Under the pieces are notes generated by a model. That model searched no databases. It saw only the letters and a list, made by a program, of their open reading frames with translations, and was not told where the DNA came from. 64,000 bases of DNA, from positions 2,101,001 through 2,165,000 of the forward strand of contig NZ_CP017705.1 of the NCBI RefSeq assembly GCF_002706795.1, in the 5' to 3' direction. Within the stretch, counting starts at the first letter, position 1; each line of letters starts with the position of its first letter. The DNA is from Brevibacillus laterosporus DSM 25. GTDB taxonomy: Bacteria > Bacillota > Bacilli > Brevibacillales > Brevibacillaceae. Both the position numbers and the translations under genes were made by a program. Positions 28,335 through 38,306 of this stretch are shown here, in pieces.

Positions 28335-28961
28335 ATGAAACGATTTGAAGAGAATCCGGATGTTTCTTATCCTCCTTTTAGAGTTGACCACACGCATGAG
28401 TCAGCTACAAGAAAATTGTCTGAGCATCTCTATGAACGTTTCCTTCAAAAATCAACACATCAGGATCTAGTAATCCTTTGCATCGGAACAGATCGCTCTA
28501 CAGGCGATGCCTTAGGTCCCTTGGTTGGCTCCCGATTACAAACATATTTTCTTGACGATATTCACGTGTACGGGACACTTGAATCACCTGTTCATGCCGT
28601 TAATCTTGCAGATCAGATCACGCTGATAACAGAAAAGCATCCTAATGCTCTCATCGTAGCTATTGATGCTTGTCTAGGGCAATATCAACATGTAGGATGT
28701 ATTAACGTCGTTGATGGTCCAGTGAAACCGGGAGCTGGAGTAAAAAAAGAATTACCCGCAGTTGGACACTTCCATATCACTGGAATTGTGAATGTAGGTG
28801 GTTTTATGGAGTATTTCGTCTTACAAAACACTCGACTACATATTGTAGTCAGCATGGCAGATATTATTGCCTCAGCTATTAACAAAGCAACAACTCAATT
28901 GTTTTCCCTTCAGCTCGATTATACATGGCAGGATATACCGTATATACGAGACGGTAGTTGA
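28335..28961 (+). CDS. yyaC: YyaC-type spore protein (DUF1256, germination-protease fold)
   Basis: A 208-residue protein of the DUF1256/YyaC family, related in fold to the spore germination protease GPR and HybD peptidases. Conserved blocks: ILCIGTDRSTGDALGPLVGS, YGTLESPVHAVNL, AIDACLGQ and GAGVKKELPAVG. The role is in spores, but the substrate is unknown. ATG 28335 follows GGGGGT; the upstream GTG at 28323 is less likely. It is one of few plus-strand genes left of oriC, running against the fork. Confidence 0.92.
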   Translation: MKRFEENPDVSYPPFRVDHTHESATRKLSEHLYERFLQKSTHQDLVILCIGTDRSTGDALGPLVGSRLQTYFLDDIHVYGTLESPVHAVNLADQITLITEKHPNALIVAIDACLGQYQHVGCINVVDGPVKPGAGVKKELPAVGHFHITGIVNVGGFMEYFVLQNTRLHIVVSMADIIASAINKATTQLFSLQLDYTWQDIPYIRDGS

Positions 28962-28965
28962 TAGT

Positions 28966-29006
28966 AAAAAAGGCAACCTCACTCACTAGTCAGGTTGCCT
29001 TTTCAT
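28966..29006. terminator. Bidirectional terminator between yyaC and the csd-like gene
   Basis: AAAAAGGCAACCT, loop with an inner ACTAGT palindrome, AGGTTGCCTTTT. It lies between two convergent genes. Confidence 0.9.
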
Positions 29007-29018
29007 CTTCATCCTCTT

Positions 29019-30179
29019 TTATCCGACATAAAATGCCTCGGAAATTTCCTTGATTGCCGAAATCAGTCGCCTTACGTCATTTTCGTCGTTAAATACCCCA
29101 AAGCTCGCCCTCACGGCGCCTCTTTTTTCGGTACCAACTGTCTCATGACCAAGTGGAGTACAATGATAACCAGCCCTCACAGCGATTTGATATTGTTGAT
29201 CTAAAATGAATGCAATCTCTGCAGCGTCTGCCCCTTTTATATTAAACGCAACCAGACCAACCCGTTCAATCGACAAGTCAGGTCCATATACTTCTACTCC
29301 GTCTATCTTCATTAATTCCTCAAGGGTCAATTTTGTTAACGACCATTCTTGATGATGAATGTGCTCAATCCCAGTTTCTAATACGAACGATACACCAGCA
29401 CCAAGCCCCGCAATACCAACTGTATTAGCTGTTCCGCTTTCATAGCGATCTGGTCTGGTCCTCGGCTGTTCAATAGCCTCGGATTGGCTTCCAGTTCCAC
29501 CATGTAGTAATGGTTCCAGCTCTATCTCATCTCTGGCAAATAAACATCCCGTTCCTTGTGGTCCATATAAACCTTTATGTCCAGGAAAAGCTAACATATC
29601 AATCTTCATGTTGGTAACATCTATTGGGAGGACACCTGCTGTTTGAGAAGCATCCACCAAGAAAGTAACCTGATGAAGATCACACAGTTCCCCAAGCTCC
29701 TTAATTGGTAAAATAACGCCCGTCAGATTGGAAGCATGGCTAACCACAAGCAGCTTGGTTTCTTTTCGAAATGCTTGGGCAAAATCCTCAGCATAAAACA
29801 GCCGATCTTCACGCGGACTGACATATGTAATTTCAATTCCAAGCTTCGCCCGCAAATATTCAAGTGGTCTGCGTACAGAATTATGTTCAATAGATGATGT
29901 TACCACATGATCCCCTGGCTGTAGGAAGCCTTTTATCGCCTGATTAAGCGCTTGAGTCGCATTTTGGTAAAAAAAGAGGTTATTCGGGTTCTCAATCCCA
30001 AACAACCTTGCGAGTTGTATACGCGTCCGAAACAACGCTTTGCTGGCCTTCATCGCCAGTGCATGTCCTCCACGACCAGGATTGGCTGCGTATTCATCTA
30101 TTACTTCTATCATAACGTCTTTTACCTGAGGTGGTTTCGGCCAAGAAGATGCGGCATTATCCAAATAAGTCACTGACAT
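29019..30179 (-). CDS. Cysteine desulfurase-like class V aminotransferase
   Basis: A 386-residue PLP enzyme of the group-V aminotransferase/cysteine desulfurase family (TIGR01977-like). It should release sulfur from cysteine (or selenium from selenocysteine) as an enzyme persulfide. Visible: N-terminal YLDNAASSWPKPP, SSIEHNSVRRPL, the PLP lysine in FPGHKGLYGPQGTG, and the active-site Cys in RAGYHCTPLGH. RBS AAAGGGG precedes the ATG. It lies 12 bases downstream of parB and may be read from the soj promoter. No iscU/sufU is adjacent; DUF3343 nearby could be its sulfur or selenium acceptor. Confidence 0.9.
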   Translation of the reverse strand: MSVTYLDNAASSWPKPPQVKDVMIEVIDEYAANPGRGGHALAMKASKALFRTRIQLARLFGIENPNNLFFYQNATQALNQAIKGFLQPGDHVVTSSIEHNSVRRPLEYLRAKLGIEITYVSPREDRLFYAEDFAQAFRKETKLLVVSHASNLTGVILPIKELGELCDLHQVTFLVDASQTAGVLPIDVTNMKIDMLAFPGHKGLYGPQGTGCLFARDEIELEPLLHGGTGSQSEAIEQPRTRPDRYESGTANTVGIAGLGAGVSFVLETGIEHIHHQEWSLTKLTLEELMKIDGVEVYGPDLSIERVGLVAFNIKGADAAEIAFILDQQYQIAVRAGYHCTPLGHETVGTEKRGAVRASFGVFNDENDVRRLISAIKEISEAFYVG

Positions 30180-30191
30180 AGGAAATCCCCT

Positions 30192-31037
30192 TTACTCTTC
30201 TATTTGCAAAATATCAAGAATACGTTGCAGGTCGTCATCGGAGTAAAATTCTATTTCTATCTTTCCCTTTTTATTCGTTTTATTGATTTGAACACCCGTT
30301 CCAAAGCGATTCTGTAGACGTTGCTCCCATTGTACGTATACCTTTTCCTTTGTAACAGGCTTTTTCTTTTTGGTTTCACGTGAAACATGTAGCTGTTTCA
30401 CCGTTTCCTCCAATTGGCGGACTGTCCACTCGTACCTAATAACTTCGCAAGCCAGTTTCCATTGTAAATCTGCGTTTTCTACAGGAATCAACGCTCTCGC
30501 ATGTCCCATGGATAAGGAAGACGTAGCTACTAGTTCTTTTATTTTATCAGGCAATTGTAACAACCGCATGATGTTTGTTACGTGCGGACGACTTTTGCCT
30601 ACTTTTTGTGCTAATTCCTCTTGGGTATAGGAACAATGCTCCATTAATTTAAAATACGCTTCTGCTTCTTCCATCGGATTTAAATTTTCCCGTTGCAGAT
30701 TTTCAATGAGGGCAAGCTCCATAATCTGTTGGTCTGTATAGCTTTTGATCACAACAGGGACTTTCTTTAAACCTGCTAATTTAGCAGCACGCAGACGCCG
30801 TTCTCCCGCCACCAACTCATATCCTTTAATACTTTTCCGGACGATTAAAGGCTGAATAATGCCATGAATCTTGATAGATTCCCCTAGTTCTTGTAGAGCA
30901 GTTGGTTCAAACTCTTTACGAGGCTGGTATGGATTGGGACGGATCTCGCTGATTTCGACGTCTGTAACTTGCTCGCTCTCTTCAATTAAATTAGAGGTGA
31001 TTAAGGCGCCTAACCCTTTTCCCAAGCGTTTACTCAT
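30192..31037 (-). CDS. parB: ParB/Spo0J chromosome-partition CTPase
   Basis: A 281-residue ParB that binds parS sites, spreads as a CTP-dependent clamp and loads SMC near the origin. The ParB/Srx domain includes the CTP-binding GERRLRAAKLAGL and ENLQRENLNPMEEA blocks; the HTH domain is near VGKSRPHVTNIMRLL; a C-terminal dimer domain follows. The start overlaps the soj stop by 4 bases (ATGA). A parS site lies inside the gene itself at 30372-30387, as in Bacillus subtilis. Confidence 0.97.
   Translation of the reverse strand: MSKRLGKGLGALITSNLIEESEQVTDVEISEIRPNPYQPRKEFEPTALQELGESIKIHGIIQPLIVRKSIKGYELVAGERRLRAAKLAGLKKVPVVIKSYTDQQIMELALIENLQRENLNPMEEAEAYFKLMEHCSYTQEELAQKVGKSRPHVTNIMRLLQLPDKIKELVATSSLSMGHARALIPVENADLQWKLACEVIRYEWTVRQLEETVKQLHVSRETKKKKPVTKEKVYVQWEQRLQNRFGTGVQINKTNKKGKIEIEFYSDDDLQRILDILQIEE
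30372..30387. promoter_or_regulatory. parS site inside parB
   Basis: GGTTTCACGTGAAACA matches 15 of 16 bases of the parS consensus TGTTTCACGTGAAACA. It is a ParB-binding site within the parB coding region. Confidence 0.9.
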
Positions 31038-31792
31038 ATACCGACCACTTCCTTAGCCAATTCAGTATAAACTTCGGCCCCTCTCGAACGTGGATCATAG
31101 CTGATAATTGCTTGTCCATGCGATGGTGCTTCACTCAGTCGCACATTGCGTGGAATAATTGTTTGATACACTTTATCTTGGAAGTATTTCTTTACCTCGT
31201 CAATCACTTGAATGCCTAAATTCGTACGCGCATCTAGCATCGTTAACAATACGCCTTCGATAGCTAGATTAGCATTTAAGTGCTTTTGAACTAATCGGAC
31301 CGTATTTAACAGTTGACTAAGCCCCTCTAGCGCATAATATTCACATTGAATTGGAATGATCACAGAATCAGAGGCTGTCAGTGAATTGACTGTAAGAATC
31401 CCCAAAGACGGAGGGCAATCTATAATAACAAAGTCATAGTTATCTTTAACAACCTCTAGTGCCTTCTTTAAACGAATTTCTCGTGAAATGGTAGGTACCA
31501 ACTCTATTTCTGCACCTGCTAATTGTATCGTAGCAGGGATAATAGATAACCCTTCAATCTCAGTAGGCAGAGTTGTCTCAATCGGACTGATATCATTAAT
31601 TAGGACATCGTATACGCAATAACGCACATCGGCTTTATTAATACCAACACCACTTGTAGCATTACCTTGTGGATCGATATCCACTAATAAAACCTTTTTG
31701 CCTATACTAGCCAAGCAAGCGCTTAGATTTACAGCAGTTGTTGTCTTACCAACGCCGCCTTTCTGATTGGCTACTGCAATTACTTTCCCCAA
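31034..31792 (-). CDS. parA: ParA/Soj partition ATPase
   Basis: A 252-residue Walker-type ATPase that works with ParB in origin segregation and regulates DnaA activity. The deviant Walker A is KGGVGKTTTAVNL near the N-terminus; Walker B-like blocks are LLVDIDPQGNAT and VIIDCPPSLG. The start is TTG 31792, preceded by GAGGTGG; the longer frame to 31861 has no ribosome site and does not look like the family. It overlaps parB by 4 bases. Confidence 0.96.
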   Translation of the reverse strand: MGKVIAVANQKGGVGKTTTAVNLSACLASIGKKVLLVDIDPQGNATSGVGINKADVRYCVYDVLINDISPIETTLPTEIEGLSIIPATIQLAGAEIELVPTISREIRLKKALEVVKDNYDFVIIDCPPSLGILTVNSLTASDSVIIPIQCEYYALEGLSQLLNTVRLVQKHLNANLAIEGVLLTMLDARTNLGIQVIDEVKKYFQDKVYQTIIPRNVRLSEAPSHGQAIISYDPRSRGAEVYTELAKEVVGI

Positions 31793-31943
31793 AATCTCCA
31801 CCTCATTTGTACATGTTACTTGTGAGAGCAGCTTGTCGTATTCCTGACGCTGTTCGCGCAAAATTAGCTGTTTTTAAGAACGATTTTGTTGATAAAGTAC
31901 ACATTTTAGATGATGCCGGTATTCCATATATACATAATAATAC

Positions 31944-31973
31944 AGAAAAAGAAAGGCGGCCCATGCCGCTTTA
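31944..31973 (-). terminator. noc terminator
   Basis: AAAGCGGC, loop ATGG, GCCGCCTTT then CTTTTTC on the minus strand (one mismatch), 4 bases past the noc stop. It isolates noc from soj-parB. Confidence 0.8.
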
Positions 31974-31976
31974 TGA

Positions 31977-32825
31977 CTAAGGTTTTTGATTTTTAGGGAT
32001 ACGAATCGTAAATTGATAATATTCATCGTAATCCTCTTCATTGGTTTCCACAGGTAACCCCGTCTGAATAACCATATCAATTGATTGACGCACAGTATTG
32101 ATGGCAATGCGTGAATCACGTGAAAAGGCCTTAAATCTCCCCCGCTTTTCCTTCTCAGGTTTAGGATTTTCCATCATTTCTAACAATTGTTTCACTCTAG
32201 TTTCTGTTTGCTTCACATTAAGCTCACGCAGGGAAATCTCTTCTAACACCTTCATTTGTAGCTCTGCATCCTTTAGCGGTATCAAAGCACGCGCATGACG
32301 CTCCGTAATCCGTCTTGCCATCAGAGCTTCTTGAATCTGTTGTGGTAAGTGTAAAAGACGTAATTTATTAGCGATGGTTGATTGTCCTTTACCTAACCGT
32401 TGGGCTAAGCTCTCCTGCGTTAGATTATGAAGGTCAATGAGTTTTTGATAGGCATATGCCTCTTCAATGGCAGTTAGGCCTTCACGTTGTAAATTTTCAA
32501 TTAAAGCAATAGAAGCTGTCTGTGTATCATTAAAATCTTTTACAATAGCGGGTATCCGTTCCATACCGAGCTTCTTCGATGCACGCCATCTACGCTCTCC
32601 CGCAATGATCTCAAACTGGTTGTTACGAACACGAACTACGATTGGTTGAATAATACCATGTGTCTTAATTGTTTGGCATAATTCTTCAATTTTTCCATCG
32701 TCAAATACAGTTCTAGGCTGATAAGGATTGGGGACAATCTCATCAACTGGGATTTGTTTAATCTCCTCGTTTTCCGCTTTATCGGAGAGACCAAACAAAC
32801 GTGAAAATTGATTTTTTACTGTCAT
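31977..32825 (-). CDS. noc: Nucleoid occlusion protein Noc
   Basis: A 282-residue ParB paralogue that blocks division over the nucleoid. The N-terminal [17 protein letters not shown] is the amphipathic membrane-binding segment typical of Noc. The ParB-like core has [17 protein letters not shown] and [17 protein letters not shown]; the HTH is [18 protein letters not shown] 32825 is chosen to keep that N-terminus; GGGGG lies upstream. It is distinguished from Spo0J by its N-terminus and by lacking a Soj partner in the same operon. I found no close match to the Bacillus Noc-binding site. Confidence 0.94.
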   Translation of the reverse strand: MTVKNQFSRLFGLSDKAENEEIKQIPVDEIVPNPYQPRTVFDDGKIEELCQTIKTHGIIQPIVVRVRNNQFEIIAGERRWRASKKLGMERIPAIVKDFNDTQTASIALIENLQREGLTAIEEAYAYQKLIDLHNLTQESLAQRLGKGQSTIANKLRLLHLPQQIQEALMARRITERHARALIPLKDAELQMKVLEEISLRELNVKQTETRVKQLLEMMENPKPEKEKRGRFKAFSRDSRIAINTVRQSIDMVIQTGLPVETNEEDYDEYYQFTIRIPKNQKP

Positions 32826-32956
32826 TCTGAAATCCCCCACTTCTTTACACACTGTTAGAAAAACTCATGGTGGCCAATTCTTTGATGTTGGCCAAAATGT
32901 AGCGATGATAGAGCCTTAGGTTTATCTACTTATCCATGATTTATCGCTTTACAAGC

Positions 32957-32987
32957 AAAGAGAGAAGAACATGGACATCTCTTCTCT
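32957..32987 (-). terminator. Hairpin upstream of noc
   Basis: AGAGAAGAG, loop, CTTCTCT followed by CTTTGC on the minus strand. It may end transcription from the 83-residue reading frame or from upstream. Confidence 0.5.
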
Positions 32988-33005
32988 GACTTAAGGCTTT
33001 TGTTA

Positions 33006-33257
33006 CTATACATTTCGCACAGGACGATGACAGGTAGAACCCGCACCTCTATGCTTCAAAGTATTCTTCATAATAAGCTTAAATCCTGCCGACAAAACAG
33101 ATAATCTTTGTGTTTCACGTGAAACATGACGACGTCCTATTTCTCTTCCATATGTCTTTTTTCTCTTTATACGTTTTACTTTTGATACCTCTTCTTTTTT
33201 CACTTCATCTTCTTCATCCAGGTAGCTCAGGTGGAAATACTTCTTGAATAATAGCAT
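33006..33257 (-). CDS. Doubtful 83-residue basic protein overlapping parS
   Basis: An open frame with ATG 33257 and a weak ribosome site (GGGGGAG about 13 bases away). The product is strongly basic in the middle (KRIKRKKTYGREIGRRH) after an acidic patch (DEEDEVKKEE). No family recognised. A perfect parS lies inside the frame, so codons there are fixed by the site rather than by protein function. It could be a real small protein or a chance frame in the noc-rsmG gap. Confidence 0.35.
   Translation of the reverse strand: MLLFKKYFHLSYLDEEDEVKKEEVSKVKRIKRKKTYGREIGRRHVSRETQRLSVLSAGFKLIMKNTLKHRGAGSTCHRPVRNV
33111..33126. promoter_or_regulatory. Perfect parS site in the noc-rsmG gap
   Basis: TGTTTCACGTGAAACA matches the parS consensus at all 16 bases. 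It lies 7.5 kb left of dnaA. Confidence 0.95.
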
Positions 33258-33431
33258 CCATGTACCGCTCCCCCCTCTCCTACAGACACAGGAACTGATT
33301 CACGTTAGGAGGTAACAAAATATGGATGCAGTATCTCTCTTTGTATAACGGCTAATTGAGCTAAAACTTTTCCTGTTTTCTTTTATTTTTATGTGAAAAG
33401 TGGAATGATTTATCCCTCATATGCTCACATA

Positions 33432-33470
33432 CAAAAAAGAAGTTAGCCCCTTTTGGGAACCAACTTCTCC
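33432..33470 (-). terminator. Terminator after rsmG
   Basis: AGAAGTTGG, loop with CCC/GGG pairing, CTAACTTCT then TTTTTG on the minus strand. It ends the mnmE-mnmG-rsmG operon. Confidence 0.9.
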
Positions 33471-33495
33471 GTTATATACATGCTTTAGTTAGCTA

Positions 33496-34212
33496 CTATA
33501 GTAATGGTTTTTTAGCCGGGATGCCTGGACGACGGGGATACGTTTTGGGAGTTGTCTCTATTTTGTTGATGAGGATTATATTTCTCTCTCCCGCTTCGTC
33601 AGGTAGCTCAAAACTCTCCACCTTACGTGTTTTACCACCAAGTAACTTAATAGCCCGCTTCGCCTCGTTCAGTTCAAGCGTAACATCTTGCCCCTTCATG
33701 GAGGCGAACAATCCATTTGGTTTAACTAAAGGCAGACAAAACTCTGCTAATAAATTCAATCGTGCTACTGCTCTCGCTGATACGATATCAAATTGTTCAC
33801 GGTACTTTTTATCCTGCCCAATCTCTTCCGCTCTTCCATGTACAGGATACAAATCGGTTAAACCTAGTTCAGTACCAACATGACTTAGGAAGTTCATACG
33901 TTTTTGCAAGGAATCAATGATGGTCATCTGTAAATGGGGAAAGCAAATTTTAAGCGGAATGCTTGGAAAACCAGCTCCTCCCCCTACATCGGCCATCTTT
34001 TTCATATCTTGTAACGGGACATAGAACGCTAAAGAAATCGAGTCATAAAAGTGCTTATTATATACCTCATCCTCTTCTGTAATGCCCGTTAAATTCATTT
34101 TTTCGTTCCATTCCACCAATAAACGATAATATTGATCAAACTGATCCAATTGTTCGGAAGTAAGCACAATCCCCTGTTCTTGTAGGCGTGCAGAAAAATC
34201 CTGTTTGCTCAT
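33496..34212 (-). CDS. rsmG: 16S rRNA m7G527 methyltransferase RsmG
   Basis: A 238-residue SAM-dependent methyltransferase that modifies G527 of 16S rRNA; loss gives low-level streptomycin resistance. SAM-binding motif ADVGGGAGFPSIPLKI, then DSLQKRMNFL and SARAVARLNLLAEF are family blocks. It lies 11 bases after mnmG, last in mnmE-mnmG-rsmG. Confidence 0.96.
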   Translation of the reverse strand: MSKQDFSARLQEQGIVLTSEQLDQFDQYYRLLVEWNEKMNLTGITEEDEVYNKHFYDSISLAFYVPLQDMKKMADVGGGAGFPSIPLKICFPHLQMTIIDSLQKRMNFLSHVGTELGLTDLYPVHGRAEEIGQDKKYREQFDIVSARAVARLNLLAEFCLPLVKPNGLFASMKGQDVTLELNEAKRAIKLLGGKTRKVESFELPDEAGERNIILINKIETTPKTYPRRPGIPAKKPLL

Positions 34213-34223
34213 TCCAGTCTCCT

Positions 34224-36125
34224 CTATTCAGCGGCTTGGTTTAGCATGCGATGAAATTGCTCCATATAAATCATTAATACAGAGATATCAGCTGGCGTTA
34301 CACCGGAAATACGTGATGCTTGACCAATGTTTAGTGGACGAATTTTTTGTAGCTTTTCACGTGCTTCTTTCGACATACCGGAAATAACTGTATAGTCGAT
34401 ACTTTTCGGAATGAGCTTTTCCTCCACTTTTTTCATTTTTTCTACTTGAGCTAATGATTTACGGATATATCCGTCGTATTTGACTTGAATTTCTACCTGC
34501 TCACGCACATCTATATTTAACTCTTCTGGCGCAGGAGAAATACGGTGGATATGCTCATACGTTATCTCTGGGCGACGTAATAATTGAGCCAGATCAATAA
34601 CCTCTGTAAGTTCAGGTGTACCTGCCTCTCGAATTACTTCCTGTGCTAATTCATTTTCTGGACGAATCCGAGTTGAATGTAAACGTTCCTTTTCCTTTGC
34701 CACTAGCTCACGTTTTTGTTGAAAATGTCTGTAGCGTTCTTCACTAATTAAACCAATTTCGTAACCAACGTCAGTTAAACGCATATCTGCATTATCATGA
34801 CGAAGCAATAGACGGTATTCTGCACGAGATGTTAACAAGCGATAAGGTTCATTGGTACCTTTGGTAACTAGATCATCAATGAGAACTCCCATATAAGCTT
34901 CTTCGCGACCTAAGATTACTGGAGGCTCTCCCTGTACCTTACGCGCTGCATTAATCCCTGCCATTAAACCTTGTCCTGCTGCCTCTTCATAGCCTGATGT
35001 ACCATTAATCTGCCCTGCTGTAAACAGACCATCTATCAATTTTGTTTCCAAGGACGGCCACAATTGTGTAGGTACGATGGAATCATACTCAATGGCATAA
35101 CCTGGACGCATCATTTTAACCTCTTCCATACCATCCATAGAACGAAGCATGCTTAACTGAACATCTTCAGGCAGACTTGTTGACAGGCCTTGTACGTACA
35201 TCTCTTCTGTATGGCGGCCTTCTGGCTCCAGGAAGATTTGATGACGTGGTTTGTCGTTGAAACGTACTACTTTATCTTCAATAGATGGACAATAACGTGG
35301 TCCAGTCCCTTCAATCGCACCAGAATACATCGGAGCACGGTGTAGATTATCTTGAATCACTTCATGAGTTTCCAGATTCGTATATGTTAACCAGCATGGT
35401 AATTGTTCAGGAATGGAAGCCGTTGTTTCGTATGAAAACGCACGTGGCTCCTCATCACCTGGCTGAATTTCCATCTTGGAGAAGTCAACGCTGCTTTTAT
35501 GCACACGAGGCGGTGTTCCTGTTTTAAAACGAACAAGCTCAAAGCCCAATTCTTTTAAATGCTCAGCTAAACGCACGGAAGGACGCATGTTATTTGGTCC
35601 ACTTTCATACTGAAGGTCACCAATAATAATCTTTCCGCGTAAATACGTTCCTGTCGTAACGACGACTGCCTTCGCTTTATACTGTGCCCCAGTGTTCGTT
35701 ATAACACCTTCACACACGCCATCATTTACAATTAGCTCCTCAACCATTGCTTGACGCAAAATGAGATTTGGCGTATTTTCAATCGTTTTCTTCATTTCAT
35801 GCTGATAGGCAAACTTGTCCGCCTGTGCACGTAACGCATGAACAGCTGGGCCTTTTCCTGTATTAAGCATCCGCATTTGGATGTACGTTTTATCTGTATT
35901 TTTACCCATCTCGCCGCCCAAAGCATCAATTTCACGAACTACGTGTCCTTTTGCCGGACCGCCTACTGATGGGTTACAAGGCATATAAGCTACAGCGTCT
36001 AGATTGATGGTGATAAGCAGGGTTTGACATCCCATACGGGCAGCTGCCAATGCAGACTCACAACCTGCATGACCCGCTCCGATAACAATTACGTCAAACT
36101 CCCCGCCGTTGTATGTTGTGCTCAT
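34224..36125 (-). CDS. mnmG: tRNA uridine-34 modification enzyme MnmG (GidA)
   Basis: A 633-residue FAD protein that, with MnmE, installs the (carboxymethyl)aminomethyl group at C5 of wobble uridine-34. The FAD-binding [17 protein letters not shown] is at about residues 15-31; conserved blocks include [39 protein letters not shown] and ARKVQGE. A good GGAGGT precedes the ATG. It follows mnmE by 11 bases. Confidence 0.98.
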   Translation of the reverse strand: MSTTYNGGEFDVIVIGAGHAGCESALAAARMGCQTLLITINLDAVAYMPCNPSVGGPAKGHVVREIDALGGEMGKNTDKTYIQMRMLNTGKGPAVHALRAQADKFAYQHEMKKTIENTPNLILRQAMVEELIVNDGVCEGVITNTGAQYKAKAVVVTTGTYLRGKIIIGDLQYESGPNNMRPSVRLAEHLKELGFELVRFKTGTPPRVHKSSVDFSKMEIQPGDEEPRAFSYETTASIPEQLPCWLTYTNLETHEVIQDNLHRAPMYSGAIEGTGPRYCPSIEDKVVRFNDKPRHQIFLEPEGRHTEEMYVQGLSTSLPEDVQLSMLRSMDGMEEVKMMRPGYAIEYDSIVPTQLWPSLETKLIDGLFTAGQINGTSGYEEAAGQGLMAGINAARKVQGEPPVILGREEAYMGVLIDDLVTKGTNEPYRLLTSRAEYRLLLRHDNADMRLTDVGYEIGLISEERYRHFQQKRELVAKEKERLHSTRIRPENELAQEVIREAGTPELTEVIDLAQLLRRPEITYEHIHRISPAPEELNIDVREQVEIQVKYDGYIRKSLAQVEKMKKVEEKLIPKSIDYTVISGMSKEAREKLQKIRPLNIGQASRISGVTPADISVLMIYMEQFHRMLNQAAE

Positions 36126-36136
36126 GTTTCTACCTC

Positions 36137-37513
36137 CTATTTACCGAGACAGAATTGGGAGAAAATCTGATCAATTAAGTCCTCACCAACACTCTCTCCG
36201 ATTACTTCTCCTAATAACTCCCACGCCTTTTTAATATCTATTTGCACCATATCTACCGGCATTTGTTGATGAATGCCATCTATAGCATCTTCCATCGCCT
36301 GTTCCGCTTGACGTAGCAAATTAATATGGCGAGCGTTACTCACATATGTCATATCTTCCTGTTGTACACGACCTGTAAAGAATAGATGGGCGATAGCTTG
36401 CTCTAACTGATCAATCCCCTTCTCTTCCTTGATGGACGTCAGAATCAAAGGTGCATTAGGAAAAGCCTCTTTTACTTTATCTAATTCCAGCTTTTGTGGT
36501 AGATCGGTTTTATTTACAATAATGATTACCTGTAAGCCTTTAGCCGCCTTAAAAATAGCTAGATCATCATCGGTTAAAAACTCATTATAGTTTACCATAA
36601 GCAGTACTAAATCGACTTGTTGAAGAATTTGGCGAGACTTTTCTACACCGATTTTTTCAACAATGTCATCTGTCTCCCGAATACCAGCAGTATCAATCAG
36701 GCGAAGAGGAACCCCTCTTACATTCACATATTCCTCGATAACATCGCGAGTCGTCCCAGCAATTTCTGTTACAATGGCTTTGTCTTCCTGTACAAAACTA
36801 TTTAATAATGACGATTTCCCCACGTTAGGCTTTCCGATGATCGCTGTAGATAATCCCTCACGCAAGATTTTACCTTGTTTAGCTGTTTGTAGTAAGCGAG
36901 CAACTTGTGTTTTTACATCCTCACACTTACCTAACAGGAAATTCTGCGTAAACTCTTCTACATCATGCTCAGGATAATCAAGAGTTACCTCGATATGAGC
37001 CATTGCTTCTATTAACTCCTGACGCAATCCCCTAATGAGCTTGGACAGCTTTCCTTCTACTTGTGATAATGCTACTTTTAAGGCTTTATCCGTTTTGGCC
37101 CGAATTAGGTCAATAACTGCTTCAGCTTGTGACAAATCAATACGGCCGTTTAAAAAAGCTCTTTTCGTAAATTCTCCCGGTTCTGCCAACCTTGCTCCAT
37201 GCTCCAGTACCAAATCTAGGACCTTTTCTACAGAAATCAAACCTCCATGGCAATTGATTTCCACTACATCCTCTCGTGTAAAAGTACGTGGTGCCCTCAT
37301 GACAGAAACTAATACTTCCTCTACTTGCTCATTGGCCACTGGATCTACCAGCGCACCATAATGTATCGTATGACTATCCACAGTGGATAACTTATTTTTA
37401 CCGCGATAGATTTTATCCACAATCGTAAGTGCATCATCGCCACTCACGCGAATTACTGCAATTCCACCTTCCCCCATGGGCGTGGCCACACCTGCAATCG
37501 TATCCATATTCAC
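36137..37513 (-). CDS. mnmE: tRNA modification GTPase MnmE (TrmE/ThdF)
   Basis: A 458-residue potassium-activated GTPase, partner of MnmG. The N-terminal formyl-THF-binding domain begins [22 protein letters not shown]. The G domain has G1 [10 protein letters not shown]2 [10 protein letters not shown]3 [10 protein letters not shown] and G4 NKTD, and the C-terminus is FCLGK with its essential Cys. The start is taken as GTG 37513 (GAGGTG 7 bases upstream); ATG 37507 is the alternative. The first 140 bases carry several DnaA-box-like sequences. Confidence 0.97.
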   Translation of the reverse strand: MNMDTIAGVATPMGEGGIAVIRVSGDDALTIVDKIYRGKNKLSTVDSHTIHYGALVDPVANEQVEEVLVSVMRAPRTFTREDVVEINCHGGLISVEKVLDLVLEHGARLAEPGEFTKRAFLNGRIDLSQAEAVIDLIRAKTDKALKVALSQVEGKLSKLIRGLRQELIEAMAHIEVTLDYPEHDVEEFTQNFLLGKCEDVKTQVARLLQTAKQGKILREGLSTAIIGKPNVGKSSLLNSFVQEDKAIVTEIAGTTRDVIEEYVNVRGVPLRLIDTAGIRETDDIVEKIGVEKSRQILQQVDLVLLMVNYNEFLTDDDLAIFKAAKGLQVIIIVNKTDLPQKLELDKVKEAFPNAPLILTSIKEEKGIDQLEQAIAHLFFTGRVQQEDMTYVSNARHINLLRQAEQAMEDAIDGIHQQMPVDMVQIDIKKAWELLGEVIGESVGEDLIDQIFSQFCLGK

Positions 37514-37619
37514 TATATTTCACCTCAAAACTATGAAGTAGGCATTCTTTTCCTAACGCCTTAGCATATCACATTTTTTCCACAATGAATAGAGCGCCTG
37601 CTAAAGAGACTTATCCACA
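37374..37619. promoter_or_regulatory. DnaA-box cluster at mnmE start/jag gap
   Basis: Perfect TTATCCACA at 37413-37421 (inside mnmE) and 37611-37619 (gap). There are 8-of-9 boxes at 37374-37382, 37382-37390 (reverse) and 37576-37584. A cluster in the jag-thdF gap is known in Bacillus subtilis to help restrain initiation by titrating DnaA; this is the same place. Confidence 0.75.
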
Positions 37620-37653
37620 GTATTGGCAAAATCAAATCAGGTAAAACGCACAA

Positions 37654-37684
37654 AAAAAAGAAGCCTAGCGTGAGGCTTCTTTTT
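37654..37684 (-). terminator. Terminator overlapping the jag stop
   Basis: GAAGCC, loop TCACGCTA, GGCTTC then TTTTTTTTG on the minus strand. The jag stop codon lies in the loop. It ends rnpA-yidD-yidC-jag. Confidence 0.9.
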
Positions 37685-38306
37685 CCTTCGTTTTCGGTGC
37701 AACCACGATATAACGATGCGGTTCTTCACCTTCACTAAACGTAATAACATCGGTGCGTGTTTGCAAAAAGGCGTGAATTACTTTGCGTTCTGCTGCTGTC
37801 ATCGGTTCCAAACGTACGTTTCGTTTGGTATGAATCGCTTTTTGAGCAAGACGATACGCTAATTTCTCTAATGCCTCTCTGCGCTTTGCTCGATAATTTT
37901 CTGCATCTAAAATAATTCGAACGTGTTTTTCTGCATGTTTATTGGCTACAACGTTGACCAAATATTGCAAGGAATCCAATGTCTGACCACGTCGACCAAT
38001 CACCATGCCTAAATCTTCACCAATCATGTGGAAAACGGTACCTTCTGATTGTTTTTGGGAATCGATTTTCACATTAAGGTTCATCTGCTTTAACACATCA
38101 GATAAAAATGTACGTCCCTCTTCAATCGGATTATACTGTACTTCCACTTCTACTTTTGCATCTCTAGTACCTATTAAACCAAGAAACCCTTTACTTGGCT
38201 CTTCTAATACGCGAACATTTACTCTGTCTCTTGTTACTCCAAGTTCTCGCAGTGCCTTTTCAACAGCTTCATCAATCGTTTTGGCTGAAGCTAGCGCTTT
38301 TTTCAC
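37665..38306 (-). CDS. jag: Jag/KhpB RNA-binding protein
   Basis: A 213-residue protein with Jag-N (about 1-50, KTIDEAVEKALRELGV), KH (about 78-150, including GMVIGRRGQTLDSLQ) and R3H (about 155-205, MTAAERKVIHAFL...) domains. KhpB binds RNA with KhpA and affects cell elongation and division; the gene's link with yidC is conserved. The GTG start overlaps the yidC stop by 4 bases (GTGA). Confidence 0.96.
   Translation of the reverse strand: MKKALASAKTIDEAVEKALRELGVTRDRVNVRVLEEPSKGFLGLIGTRDAKVEVEVQYNPIEEGRTFLSDVLKQMNLNVKIDSQKQSEGTVFHMIGEDLGMVIGRRGQTLDSLQYLVNVVANKHAEKHVRIILDAENYRAKRREALEKLAYRLAQKAIHTKRNVRLEPMTAAERKVIHAFLQTRTDVITFSEGEEPHRYIVVAPKTKEKEASR

Noticed and set aside
32096..32125. parS-like TCACGTGAAA inside noc
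   Set aside because: Only about 12 of 16 bases match and the outer arms are wrong.
34340..34365. TTTTCACGTGC in mnmG as a parS
   Set aside because: Only one half-site is present.
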